A stretch of 64,000 nucleotides of DNA from Alphaproteobacteria bacterium (GTDB lineage: Bacteria; Pseudomonadota; Alphaproteobacteria; CACIAM-22H2). Shown one piece after another: positions 8,428 through 17,406 of this stretch (position 1 is its first letter; each line of letters begins with the position of its first letter). The position numbers were made by a program, and so were the translations under genes. Location: positions 194,747 to 258,746 of the forward strand of contig WGNX01000003.1 of NCBI GenBank assembly GCA_016124335.1. Reading direction: 5' to 3'. The notes under the pieces were generated by a model. The model saw only the letters and a program-made list of their open reading frames with translations, ran no database searches and was not told where the DNA came from.

Positions 8428-8455
8428 TGCGGCCCCGTCATGGCCGCAATTTTCC
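8428..8455 (+). terminator. Rho-independent terminator candidate after the mutarotase gene
   Basis: TGCGGCC and GGCCGCA (8428-8434, 8442-8448) form a perfect 7-bp stem with a 7-base loop followed by ATTTTCC. It separates the sugar operon from the sulfite-reductase operon that starts at 8478. Confidence 0.6.
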
Positions 8456-8477
8456 TGCCTCTCAAAGGCGGAAATAG

Positions 8478-8774
8478 ATGGCAAAAAGCCGACTTGGCGG
8501 CCTGCAGGCGGTGACGGCGAACGACTTGCGATCCGGAGCGGTCGTGTTCATGCGTCGCGACGGAAGCTGGACGGACGATGTTCGCCTTGCCGACGCCGCA
8601 CAAGACCCGGTCGAGGTCGAACGCCTGATTGAGCTTGCCAGATCCGGCCGGAACGCGACGCTCGTTGTCGACCCGGTCCTGATCGAGGTTGCCGCCGAGG
8701 CTACGGGTGTGGCGCCAATCCGTCTTCGGGAGAAAATTCGGGCTGCCGGTCCGACCGTGACGTTCGATTCATAG
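8478..8774 (+). CDS. DUF2849 protein of the sulfite reductase operon
   Basis: 98 residues with no signal peptide or membrane segment. The sequence (GGLQAVTANDLRSGAVVFMRRDGSW, later RLREKIRAAGP) matches the DUF2849 family, small proteins found beside cysI and siroheme synthase genes in alphaproteobacteria. The biochemical role is not established; an accessory function in assimilatory sulfite reduction is inferred from constant genomic association. It starts an operon, with cysI beginning 23 bases after its stop. Confidence 0.85.
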   Translation: MAKSRLGGLQAVTANDLRSGAVVFMRRDGSWTDDVRLADAAQDPVEVERLIELARSGRNATLVVDPVLIEVAAEATGVAPIRLREKIRAAGPTVTFDS

Positions 8775-8797
8775 GCGCGTTATCAAAGGTTCCTGCG

Positions 8798-10456
8798 ATG
8801 TATCGCTACGACGAATTCGACAGCGCCTTCGTTCTGGAAAGAGTGGCGGAGTTCCGCGATCAGGTTGCGCGCCGTCTCAACGGCGAATTGACCGAGGATC
8901 AATTCAAGCCGCTACGACTCATGAACGGCGTTTACCTTCAGTTGCACGCATATATGCTGCGTGTGGCGATTCCATATGGCGTCCTTTCGTCGCGCCAACT
9001 CCGCAAGCTTGCATATATCGCGCGCCGATATGATCGCGATTATGGTCATTTCACGACCCGCCAGAACATCCAGTTCAACTGGATCAAGCTCGCGGAGATG
9101 CCCGATATTCTCGCCGAGCTGGCCGAAGTCGAGATGCATGCCATCCAGACATCGGGAAACTGCATCCGCAACGTTACCGCGGATCACTTCGCGGGTGCCG
9201 CCGCCGATGAGGTGATCGATCCCCGTCCCTACGCGGAAATCCTCCGCCAATGGTCTTCGCTGCACCCGGAATTCACGTTTCTTCCACGCAAATTCAAGAT
9301 TGCCGTCACCGGCTCGCCACATGATCGGGCCGCGATCCAAGTACACGATATCGGCCTGGAGGCGAAGCGCGATTCCGCCGGACGCGTACGCTTTGCGGTA
9401 TGGGTCGGCGGCGGGCAAGGCCGGACGCCGATGATTGCGAAAAAGATCCGCGATGACCTGCCGGAATCGGAACTCCTCGCCTATTGCGAGGCAATTCTCC
9501 GCGTCTACAACCTCGAAGGTCGACGCGACAACAAGTACAAGGCCCGCATCAAGATCCTCGTACACGAAAAGGGGCTCGACGATCTGGCCGACGACGTCGA
9601 ATTGGAATTTGCGTCGATCCGCGGCAAATCCCTCGATCTTCCGGCTGCGGAGATCGCCAAGATCGAGGCTTACTTTGCGCCGCCGCCATTCGACGAACTT
9701 CCGGCCAGTTCCGCCATTTACGATGTCGCGGTTCGGACGGATCCCGAGTTTGCCGCTTTTGCGCGCCAAAATTTGGCACCACATAAAATAAACGGCTACT
9801 CGATCGTTACGATCTCGCTGAAGCCGATCGGCGCACCGCCGGGCGACGCGACATCGGCTCAGATGGAGGCGATCGCAGACATCGCGGCCCGATACTCATT
9901 CGACGAAATCCGGGTGACCCACGAACAAAATCTCGTTCTCCCGCATGTGCGTCTTGACGATCTTCCGGTCGTTTACGCGATGTTGGCGTCCACCGGCCTG
10001 GCGACGCCCAATGCCGGGCTCGTGACCGACATTATCGCTTGTCCCGGCCTGGATTATTGCTCGCTTGCAAATGCACGCTCCATACCCGTCGCACAGCGGA
10101 TATCCGAACGTTTCGCCGATTCAAGCCGGCAATCCGATATCGGTGAACTGAAGATAAAGATCTCGGGCTGCATCAATGCGTGCGGGCACCACCACGTGGG
10201 CCACATCGGCATTCTTGGCGTCGACCGGAAGGGCGAGGAGTTCTACCAGATAACGTTGGGTGGATCGGCGGACGAAAACTGTGCCATTGGGGAAATCGTC
10301 GGGCCGGGCTTCTCGGCCGACCAGATTGTCGATGCCATCGAGCAGATTGTCGCGACTTATCTTGAACTGCGGGATAGCCCGCGTGAACGCTTCATCGATG
10401 TCTATCGACGCGTCGGCGTGAAGCCGTTTCAGGAGAGCCTTTATGTCAACGCCTGA
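8798..10456 (+). CDS. cysI: Sulfite reductase hemoprotein (CysI type, siroheme and 4Fe-4S)
   Basis: 552 residues with the two-repeat nitrite/sulfite reductase architecture. The [4Fe-4S]-siroheme ligands are visible as a C-x5-C at Cys415/Cys421 (ACPGLDYCSLA) and a C-x3-C at Cys458/Cys462 (SGCINACGHHH). Basic substrate-site residues appear in RYDRDYGHFTTRQN and GNCIRNVT. It reduces sulfite to sulfide for cysteine synthesis; a nitrite reductase role is less likely given DUF2849 and DUF934 on either side. No CysJ flavoprotein is adjacent, so the electron donor may be ferredoxin or encoded elsewhere. The 3' end overlaps the next gene by 14 bases. Confidence 0.93.
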   Translation: MYRYDEFDSAFVLERVAEFRDQVARRLNGELTEDQFKPLRLMNGVYLQLHAYMLRVAIPYGVLSSRQLRKLAYIARRYDRDYGHFTTRQNIQFNWIKLAEMPDILAELAEVEMHAIQTSGNCIRNVTADHFAGAAADEVIDPRPYAEILRQWSSLHPEFTFLPRKFKIAVTGSPHDRAAIQVHDIGLEAKRDSAGRVRFAVWVGGGQGRTPMIAKKIRDDLPESELLAYCEAILRVYNLEGRRDNKYKARIKILVHEKGLDDLADDVELEFASIRGKSLDLPAAEIAKIEAYFAPPPFDELPASSAIYDVAVRTDPEFAAFARQNLAPHKINGYSIVTISLKPIGAPPGDATSAQMEAIADIAARYSFDEIRVTHEQNLVLPHVRLDDLPVVYAMLASTGLATPNAGLVTDIIACPGLDYCSLANARSIPVAQRISERFADSSRQSDIGELKIKISGCINACGHHHVGHIGILGVDRKGEEFYQITLGGSADENCAIGEIVGPGFSADQIVDAIEQIVATYLELRDSPRERFIDVYRRVGVKPFQESLYVNA

Positions 10457-10976
10457 GGCGCAGCCGATGCTTTGGCGCGACGGTCGTTTCGTCGAAGACG
10501 ATTGGCGATTTGCCGACGATTCAACACCCCTTCCCGACGGCGGGAAATTGGCGGTCTCAAAGGTGCGGTTTTTGGCAGACAGGTCGACCCTGATCACCCG
10601 CTCGGACGGGATCGCCATCGCGCTCGCGTCGGGCGAAGCGCTCGGCGAAATCGAGAATGATCTCGAGCGCCTCGAAATGATCGCACTGCACTTTCCCCGT
10701 TATGCGGACGGCCGAAACTATTCGACCGCACGAATCCTGCGAGATCGCCTTCGTTTCAATGGCGAGATTCGGGCACGCGGCGACGTATTGCGCGATCAGA
10801 TCACTTTCATGATTCGCGCCGGGTTCAGCGCGTTCGAGGTCTCACATCCAGGCACGCAGGTCGCCTTGCGCGACGGCCGGATCGGCTCGATCCGGCACCA
10901 CTATCAGCCATCGTCAATCGACGGCGGATTCGAGGCTTCCGGTTACGTCTGGCGACGACTCTCGAATCGTGCCTGA
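10443..10976 (+). CDS. DUF934 protein (sulfite reduction-associated)
   Basis: 177 residues. The RYADGRNYSTARILRDRLRF segment at the centre is the DUF934 signature, and the C-terminal part continues with GDVLRDQITFMIRAGFSAFEV. Members are regularly encoded between cysI and cysH and are annotated as probable sulfite-reduction oxidoreductases, without direct biochemistry that I know of. Its start lies inside the end of cysI, indicating coupled translation. A cysH (PAPS/APS reductase) gene, the usual next neighbour, is absent here. Confidence 0.88.
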   Translation: MSTPEAQPMLWRDGRFVEDDWRFADDSTPLPDGGKLAVSKVRFLADRSTLITRSDGIAIALASGEALGEIENDLERLEMIALHFPRYADGRNYSTARILRDRLRFNGEIRARGDVLRDQITFMIRAGFSAFEVSHPGTQVALRDGRIGSIRHHYQPSSIDGGFEASGYVWRRLSNRA

Positions 10977-11007
10977 GCCACTCGCGGTCGTGCCCGGTCG
11001 CAACCGA

Positions 11008-11571
11008 CTAGCCGGCAACACACCACGCCGACGGCCAAAGGCAATCATCCGGGGGCGTCGGCAGCAATTCGCCCGTGTTGCCATATGCTATTGCGACGAT
11101 CGGACCGGTCGCATTGATCGCAATGACATCCGCGATCACACGGCGATCGGCAATCAGGATAGCACCCGGTTCGCAGTCGAAAGCACGCCCGCTTATCGAC
11201 AATCGGCCGCGCCAGCCGAGGCAGACGATTGCCACGACTCCCTGTCCGGCCGGGAGCAACGATTGGCTGCCATTCCACGCACTCCGAAATACAACATCGC
11301 TGACGGTTACCCTTAATTCGACGGCCGAACCTGTGAGCCCGATCAACCTGGGATGCGCCGCAACAAGCCCCAGCACCGGAAGATGGACATGTGCATCGTC
11401 AAGAGGCCGATTCGCTGCCCCGATCGCAATCGCCTGCGCCGTGGCCGCGGCGCCGATCCATCCGATTTCTTCGCTCGAAAACACGCCCCGGAAGTGGCGG
11501 AAATCGACGGCTTCGTCTGCGATGGCTTGCATGGCGGGCTTTCCGATCTGTTTGCGGAATCCTGCCTCCAT
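11008..11571 (-). CDS. Hypothetical protein, possibly cupin-like C-terminal half
   Basis: 187 residues, not recognised. The N-terminal part (VDFRHFRGVFSSEEIGWIGAAATAQ) looks helical. The C-terminal half alternates hydrophobic strands and turns (GVVAIVCLGWRGRLSISG, GAILIADRRVIADVIAI), compatible with a small beta barrel such as a cupin, but no metal-binding His cluster is present. No signal peptide. It lies antisense between the sulfite-reductase genes and the siroheme gene. ATG 11532, preceded by GGAAAG, is an alternative start. The plus-strand frames here look like shadows. Moderate confidence that it is a real gene, none for its function. Confidence 0.5.
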   Translation of the reverse strand: MEAGFRKQIGKPAMQAIADEAVDFRHFRGVFSSEEIGWIGAAATAQAIAIGAANRPLDDAHVHLPVLGLVAAHPRLIGLTGSAVELRVTVSDVVFRSAWNGSQSLLPAGQGVVAIVCLGWRGRLSISGRAFDCEPGAILIADRRVIADVIAINATGPIVAIAYGNTGELLPTPPDDCLWPSAWCVAG

Positions 11572-11685
11572 GTCACGCGCATACCGATTCAGAAGAATTC
11601 GCCTCCGATGCTAGAAATCCTAAATTCAGTGGAAGCGTCTGAACTGGGATATTCGCGATAATCCTAGATCGTGAGGACTGCGCCA

Positions 11686-12249
11686 ATGTTGCCGGTTGTC
11701 CTGAATCCCGTTCGTTTTTCGATTGCGTTGATCGGCAGCGGTTCGCGAGCGGTGCGCCGAAGCGACCTGTTGATCGAAGCGGGCGCGACAAGGATTTCGC
11801 GGCTGGATGAGAATTGCGACCTTGCTTCGGTCGATTTTGGGAAGTTCGATCTCGTCTACGCCGTCGGCCTGTCGCCGGAAATGTCCAGCGAGGTATCGCG
11901 TCTGGCGCACAAGAGCGGTTGCCTGTTGAACGTAGAGGATCAGCCCGAACTCTGTGACTTCCACAGTCCGGCCGTCGTCCGCCGCGGCGCCTTGACCTTC
12001 AGCGTTTCGACTGAAGGTTCGGCACCGGGGCTCGCCGGTGTCATCGCGGAGCATATCGCGGAATTGTTCGCGCCGGTTTGGGCAACGCGGATCCGTTTGA
12101 TGGAGGCCAAGCGCCGTGCGTGGCGGGCGCTCGGCGCCACGCATGGCGAAATTCGCGATTCTTTCAGGATGGAGCTTCGCCGCCGCGGATGGATTCGAGC
12201 GGCCGCGCCGGTTGGTGGCGGCAAGATCTCGGCCAGTGGCGCCGGCTAG
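11686..12249 (+). CDS. Precorrin-2 dehydrogenase/sirohydrochlorin ferrochelatase (siroheme synthase N-terminal type)
   Basis: 187 residues. The Rossmann segment FSIALIGSGSRAVRRSDLLIEAGATRISRLDE near the N-terminus, a LNVEDQPELCDFHSPAVVRRGALTFSVSTEGSAPGLA stretch and a helical tail match the Met8p/CysG-B module. That module oxidises precorrin-2 with NAD and inserts iron to make siroheme. The uroporphyrinogen-III methyltransferase half of CysG is missing, so that step must be encoded elsewhere. Siroheme is the cofactor of the CysI encoded 1.2 kb upstream. ATG 11686 with GAGGA upstream is preferred over GTG 11671. Confidence 0.88.
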   Translation: MLPVVLNPVRFSIALIGSGSRAVRRSDLLIEAGATRISRLDENCDLASVDFGKFDLVYAVGLSPEMSSEVSRLAHKSGCLLNVEDQPELCDFHSPAVVRRGALTFSVSTEGSAPGLAGVIAEHIAELFAPVWATRIRLMEAKRRAWRALGATHGEIRDSFRMELRRRGWIRAAAPVGGGKISASGAG

Positions 12250-12288
12250 ACAAGCGGCCTAGCTTGCATCGCCGTTCGGCAGGTTCGC

Positions 12289-12798
12289 CTACCAATGGCG
12301 ATGACGGTGCCTGTCAGAACCGCCGATCCTCACGAAGATCGACGACGTATAGTACGGGCGCGCATAGTAATAGCCGGGCGGGAAGTAGACCGGCGAGTAG
12401 GTGTAGATCACCGGCGGCGGCGGTGCATAGACGGTTACCGGTGCCGGCGGCGCCGGCACATAGCGCGGTAGCGGTGGCGGAACCTCGGCTGTGGCCGCTC
12501 GCTGGAGCCTCCAGGACCCATCGGCCTGTCGGCAGGCCGTTCCCCATGCCTGTTGCTGCTGCCCGCCGATGGTGACGGTCTGGTTGAATTCACGGCAAAT
12601 CTGGCCATCGGCACTCTGAAACGCCGGCTTTGGCACGAACGCACCGACCGCGCCGTCGTCAGGGTTGCGCCATTGAACGACCGTTCCTGAACGCGCGTTT
12701 TCGAGCGCATCCTGTCCGGCGGAATTCAGTATTTGGGCGTTCACGCCGGTCGAGCCGAGGACGAATGCGGCCGCGAACACAAACTTGATGTACTTCAT
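12289..12798 (-). CDS. Exported 17 kDa surface-antigen-type protein with Pro/Tyr-rich tail
   Basis: 169 residues from ATG 12798, which has a GGAGAGG ribosome site. A signal peptide (MKYIKFVFAAAFVLGSTGVNA) is followed by a domain with SGTVVQWRNPDDGAVGAF and CREFNQTVTIGG, then GTACRQADGSW, the pattern of the 17 kDa antigen/RT0821-type family. The last 60 residues are unusual: rich in Pro and Tyr (PPPLPRYVPAPPAP, PPGYYYARPYY) and ending in alternating Arg-His. No lipobox is seen, so it is probably periplasmic or loosely outer-membrane associated. Its function is not known. Confidence 0.75.
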   Translation of the reverse strand: MKYIKFVFAAAFVLGSTGVNAQILNSAGQDALENARSGTVVQWRNPDDGAVGAFVPKPAFQSADGQICREFNQTVTIGGQQQQAWGTACRQADGSWRLQRAATAEVPPPLPRYVPAPPAPVTVYAPPPPVIYTYSPVYFPPGYYYARPYYTSSIFVRIGGSDRHRHRHW

Positions 12799-12860
12799 CT
12801 GGCCTCTCCGAACCGATCGACGCATCGATGCGTCCCGGAATAACGGCGCCGGCAGACGTC

Positions 12861-14315
12861 CTATTCCGCCGGAATTTCCCAACCGCCGCCAAGCGACTGG
12901 AATAGCGCGACGAGCGCTTGATAATAGCCAAGACGGGCCTGCGCCAACGCATCAAGGGCGTTGAAATAGCTCCTCTCCGTGTCACGGAGTGTTACCGAAT
13001 CGATTGATCCGACCCTGTACTGCGCCTGCGCGGCTTCGAACGCGAGGCGGGACGCGTCGGTTGCCGCGCCTTGCGCGACGAGCTGCTCGCGGGTCCGCTT
13101 CGCACCCGACAGCGCGGTCTCGACATCGGCAAATGCCTGAACGATCGACTTCTGGTACGTCGCCGCGAGTTCCTCGAATTTCGCACGCTGAAGCTTCTCC
13201 TGACCTTCGAGCCTTCCACCAGCGAAGATCGGTGCCGTCAGCGAAGCTGCAAGCGAGAAAATCTGCGATTTCGGGTCCAGAAGCTTTGAAAGATCGCTTG
13301 ATTGGAAACCGCCGCTACCCGTCAGGCTGAGACTGGGAAACCGCTGCGCGATCGCATTCCTCACGGAGGCATTCGCCGAGATGAGCTGCGCTTCGGCATT
13401 CGCGACGTCCGGACGTCGGCGCAATAGCTCGGAGGGCAGTCCCGGCCCGACTTTCGGGATTTTAAGCGACGTCAGCGCGACAGGCGCAATTTCCGGCCGC
13501 CCGGCAGAGCCGAGAAGGACGCCCAACGCATCGGACTGCTGCGCAAGCTGCCTCTCGAGCGAGGCGATGGCCGCGCGCTGTCCCTCCACGATACTGACCT
13601 GTGGCGCGATATCGAGCAGGCTCGCCGTCCCGACCTGCTCGCGTGCACGCACCGCCGCGAGAATGTCCTCGGCGTCGGCCAACGACTGACGCGCGTAGTT
13701 CAACCGCTCCGTCAGCCCGAGGATCTGGAAATAACCGTTCGCGACGTTCGCAATCGTCGTCAGTGCGGTCGTCGCGGCCGCATAACGAGTGGCGACAATC
13801 GAGGCGTGCGCCGCATCCAAAGCAGCCGAATTCTTGCCCCAGAAGTCGATTTCGTAGCTTGTCGCAAGTTGCAGGTTGAACCGGTTCGACCAGATGGGAT
13901 TCGACGAGCGCGTCGTCGAACCGCTTGACGGGGACGATTGCTGCCGCTGCGCGCCGCTCGAGACGGTCAAATCGGGAAATTGCGGGGCACCTGCAATCTC
14001 GGCCTGGGCAATCGCTTGCCGAATTCGTGCCTCGGCGGCGGCAAGATCGAAATTCGCGCCCTGGGCGCGAAGGACAAGCTTGTCGAGATCCGACGAGCCG
14101 AAGCCCGTCCACCAATCCGATTCCGGCCAGACATCTTGGGCAACGGCAGGCGATGCCGCTTGAATTGCCGCCGCAGGTTCCGAGTTTCCGATACCCGTCA
14201 GCTCGCGAAACATCGACGGCAATTCGACAATCGGGCGAAGATACGGGGAATCCGCCGAGCATCCTGCAAGGATGATCGACACGAATGAAAGCCCGGCAAT
14301 CGAAGAACGGTTCAT
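12861..14315 (-). CDS. RND efflux outer-membrane lipoprotein (OprM/NodT, TolC family)
   Basis: 484 residues with a lipoprotein signal (SFVSIILAGCS, lipidated Cys about residue 19) and the duplicated outer-membrane efflux protein domain. The first repeat contains AAEARIRQAIAQAEIAGAPQFP, the second ANAEAQLISANASVRNAIAQRFPSL. It forms the outer-membrane exit duct of the tripartite pump encoded upstream. Its start overlaps the stop of the second pump gene by four bases (ATGA), so it is the distal gene of the adaptor-pump-pump operon. Confidence 0.93.
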   Translation of the reverse strand: MNRSSIAGLSFVSIILAGCSADSPYLRPIVELPSMFRELTGIGNSEPAAAIQAASPAVAQDVWPESDWWTGFGSSDLDKLVLRAQGANFDLAAAEARIRQAIAQAEIAGAPQFPDLTVSSGAQRQQSSPSSGSTTRSSNPIWSNRFNLQLATSYEIDFWGKNSAALDAAHASIVATRYAAATTALTTIANVANGYFQILGLTERLNYARQSLADAEDILAAVRAREQVGTASLLDIAPQVSIVEGQRAAIASLERQLAQQSDALGVLLGSAGRPEIAPVALTSLKIPKVGPGLPSELLRRRPDVANAEAQLISANASVRNAIAQRFPSLSLTGSGGFQSSDLSKLLDPKSQIFSLAASLTAPIFAGGRLEGQEKLQRAKFEELAATYQKSIVQAFADVETALSGAKRTREQLVAQGAATDASRLAFEAAQAQYRVGSIDSVTLRDTERSYFNALDALAQARLGYYQALVALFQSLGGGWEIPAE

Positions 14316-17300
14316 CGGGCCGCACCTGCCGGTTCGAGCGGCTCGGCTGCGCGCTCGCTACGCCCGCGCAGAAACAGATAAATGACCGGCGTCGTGTACA
14401 AGGTCAGGGCTTGGCTGAAAAACAGGCCGCCGACAATCGCGATACCGAGTGGCCGGCGCAACTCGGCGCCAATGCCGTCGCCAAAGGCAAGTGGCAATGC
14501 ACCCAGCATGGCCGTCAGAGTCGTCATCAGAATGGGGCGAAACCGCACGCGACATGCCTCGAGGATCGCGTCCTTCGGCGACATACCCTCGCGGCGTTCG
14601 GCGACGAGAGCGAAGTCGACCATCATGATGGCGTTCTTCTTGACGATTCCCATCAACAGGATAATTCCGACGACGCTGATGAGGGTGAGATTTGTTCCGG
14701 TCGCCAGATTTGCGAGCAATGCACCGACTCCGGCGGAAGGAAGGGTCGACAGGATCGTGATCGATTGAGCCCAGCTCTCATAGAGCATGCCAAGGACGAT
14801 GTAGATCGCCACAATCGCCGCGAGTATGAGCAGCGGCACGCCCGAATTCTGCTGCTGACTTATCCGCGCAAATCCAGTGGCTTCCACGCGCATGTCTCCG
14901 GGCATTCCCAGTGTCGCCGCGACCGCCCGCACCCGCTCGATCGCGTCGTTCAAGGCACCGCCTTCGGCTAGATTGAAACTGATCGTCGTCGAGGGAAACT
15001 GGCCGTCATGCGTAATGGATAGCGGCGACGGCACGATGTCGATCTTCGCCACCGCGGATAACGGGACCAGAGCGCCACCCGGCGCCTTGACATAAATTTG
15101 CGAGAGATCTTGCGGACCGCGCTGCTGACGCGGGCTAGCCTCGAGAATGACCCGGTATTGGTTGCGCTCGCGATAGATCGTGGAAATCGGGCGCTGTGCA
15201 AATGCATTGTTGAGAGCCGTGTCGATCTCGGCGGGTTGGAGACCGAACCGCGCGGCAGCATCCCGGTCGATCGTCGCCCGTGCGTTGAGACCGGCCCGCT
15301 CGAGGTCGCTCGATACGTCCAGCACGCCAGGCTCCTGCGCAAGCCTACGGACGAGTACCGGCCCCCAAAAGGCAAGATCGGCCGGCTTGCTGGCCAGAAG
15401 CGCGATCTGGAACTGGGCGCGACCGCCCCGACCGCCGAACTGCAAATCCTGCTCGGCGGCCAAGAAAACCTGGACATCGCGCAGCCGCTGCAGCTGCGGT
15501 CGCAGGCGGGCGATCACCCGATCCGCACTCGCGTCGCGTTCGGATTGCGGTTTCAGGGCTATGAACATCTGTCCGGTATTTGCCGCACCGAAAAATCCGC
15601 CGCCGGTGACGCCGCCAACGCTCGCGACAGCCGGGTCGCTTTGCACGATACGAACGGCCGCATCCATGCGTTCGGACATCGCCTGAAAGGACGTGTCAGG
15701 GGATGCCCGGGCAAATGCCCGCAAAAGCCCCGTGTCCTGCTGCGGGACAAATCCGCCCTTGGGGACCGTCACGTACAACGCAACCGTGCCGGCAATCGTC
15801 GCAAGCGTTATCGCAAGCAGCGTGCGGCGCCACCGCAGGACGATCGATAACGTCAGCGTGTATCCCCTGACGATCGGATCGAAAAAGCGGTCGAACGCGA
15901 TATCGAAACGGGACGGCGCCGCGCGCGCACCGACGAAACGGGCGCACATCATTGGCGTCAACGTCAGCGAAACGACACCGGATATCAGGATTGCCGCCGT
16001 AAGGACGAGCGAGAACTCTCGCAGGAAGCGCCCCTGAAGGCCGCCGAGGAAAAAAAGCGGAACGAACACGACAACCAGCGAGAGCGTCATCGAAACGATC
16101 GTAAATCCGATCTCGCCGGCGCCGATCAAAGCCGCCTCCATTGGAGACATGCCCTTTTCGCGGTTCCGCGCGATGTTTTCAATGACGACAATCGCGTCGT
16201 CAACGACGAAGCCGACGGAAATCGTCAAGGCCATCAATGACAGATTGTTCAAGCTGAAATCCAACCACCACATCGCCGCGAACGTGCCGGCGAGCGATAG
16301 CGGAACGGCGACGGCTGCGGCCATTGTCGGCGCGAGGCGCCGGAGAAAGATGCCGACCACGGCGATCACGAGCGACACGGAAATCGCGAGCGTCTTCTGG
16401 ACATCGTGGACGGAGGCGCGGATCGTGCTTGTCTGGTCGTACATCGAAACGACGTCGATTCCGGGCGGGAGCCAACGCGACATTTCAGGCAGCAGTTCCT
16501 TTATCCGGTCGACGGTATCGATGACGTTGGCGCCAGGCTGCTTGAGTATCTGAATCAGCACCGCACGCTGATTGCCGAACCAGGCCGCCTGTCGCTCGTT
16601 CTCGACGCCGGCAAAGACGTTGGCGACATCGCGCAGTCGCACCGTTCGGCCGTTTGCGCCGCGCAGAAGGATCGATCCGTACTCCTCCGCGGTGCGCAGC
16701 GTATCGTTGACGGATATCGAATAATTAGCGTCGTTGCCGTCAATCCGGCCGGTCGGCTGATCGACATTTGCCGCGACGATCGCGCTACGCACATCGTCCA
16801 GCGAGAGACCCATCGAAGTGAGCCTGCCCATGTCCGCCTGAACCCGGATTGCCGGCTTTTCGGCACCCATCACGTTTGCCTGCGCAACACCGTCAATCTG
16901 CGAAAGCCGCTGTGCCAGAACCGTATCGGCCGCATCGAAGATCGCCTGGGTCGTCATCGTGCGCGAGGTAAGCGCGAGGATCAGGATAGGACGCTGGTTC
17001 GGGTTTGCCTTCCGATAGGTCGGCGGCTGCGGCATACCGGCGGGCAAATCGGGTAAGGCCGCATTGATTTTCGCCTGGACGTCCTTCGCAGCGTCGGCCG
17101 GTTTGCGAGACGGATCAAACTGCATGACGATTGTCGCGCTGCCGAGCGCACTGGTGCTTGTCATTTCATTGAGGCCGGCAATCGTGCCGAGATGCCGCTC
17201 AAGTGTGGCGGTAATCGTGCTTGCCATCGTGTCTGGATCGGCACCCGGCTGGTTCGCGCGAACGAAGATTACCGGCAGATCAGTATTCGGCAGCGGGGCG

Positions 17301-17401
17301 ACTGGCAGGTCGAGATACGCAACGAACCCGACCATGAACAGCCCAAGCGCCAGCAAGCTCGTGCCGATCGGCCGGCGGATGAACGCGGACGAAATCGACA
17401 T
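14312..17401 (-). CDS. RND multidrug efflux pump, inner-membrane subunit (MdtC-like)
   Basis: 1029 residues, normal for an HAE1/AcrB-type proton antiporter with 12 membrane segments and two large periplasmic loops. The start MSISSAFIRRPIGTSLL is the family N-terminus. The proton-relay Asp pair of TM4 is present (GFVVDDAIVVIENIARN), as is FRPILMTTLTAMLGALPLAFGDG near the C-terminus. It lies 5 bases after a second pump gene. Such tandem pairs form hetero-oligomeric MdtBC pumps. Annotation from an upstream in-frame start would add about 174 spurious residues. Confidence 0.93.
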   Translation of the reverse strand: MSISSAFIRRPIGTSLLALGLFMVGFVAYLDLPVAPLPNTDLPVIFVRANQPGADPDTMASTITATLERHLGTIAGLNEMTSTSALGSATIVMQFDPSRKPADAAKDVQAKINAALPDLPAGMPQPPTYRKANPNQRPILILALTSRTMTTQAIFDAADTVLAQRLSQIDGVAQANVMGAEKPAIRVQADMGRLTSMGLSLDDVRSAIVAANVDQPTGRIDGNDANYSISVNDTLRTAEEYGSILLRGANGRTVRLRDVANVFAGVENERQAAWFGNQRAVLIQILKQPGANVIDTVDRIKELLPEMSRWLPPGIDVVSMYDQTSTIRASVHDVQKTLAISVSLVIAVVGIFLRRLAPTMAAAVAVPLSLAGTFAAMWWLDFSLNNLSLMALTISVGFVVDDAIVVIENIARNREKGMSPMEAALIGAGEIGFTIVSMTLSLVVVFVPLFFLGGLQGRFLREFSLVLTAAILISGVVSLTLTPMMCARFVGARAAPSRFDIAFDRFFDPIVRGYTLTLSIVLRWRRTLLAITLATIAGTVALYVTVPKGGFVPQQDTGLLRAFARASPDTSFQAMSERMDAAVRIVQSDPAVASVGGVTGGGFFGAANTGQMFIALKPQSERDASADRVIARLRPQLQRLRDVQVFLAAEQDLQFGGRGGRAQFQIALLASKPADLAFWGPVLVRRLAQEPGVLDVSSDLERAGLNARATIDRDAAARFGLQPAEIDTALNNAFAQRPISTIYRERNQYRVILEASPRQQRGPQDLSQIYVKAPGGALVPLSAVAKIDIVPSPLSITHDGQFPSTTISFNLAEGGALNDAIERVRAVAATLGMPGDMRVEATGFARISQQQNSGVPLLILAAIVAIYIVLGMLYESWAQSITILSTLPSAGVGALLANLATGTNLTLISVVGIILLMGIVKKNAIMMVDFALVAERREGMSPKDAILEACRVRFRPILMTTLTAMLGALPLAFGDGIGAELRRPLGIAIVGGLFFSQALTLYTTPVIYLFLRGRSERAAEPLEPAGAAR

Positions 17402-17406
17402 CGGCA

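Noticed and set aside
10969-11661. Plus-strand frames opposite the 11008-11571 gene
   Set aside because: Arg/Pro-rich, no ribosome sites and no domain-like pattern; the minus-strand frame is more protein-like.
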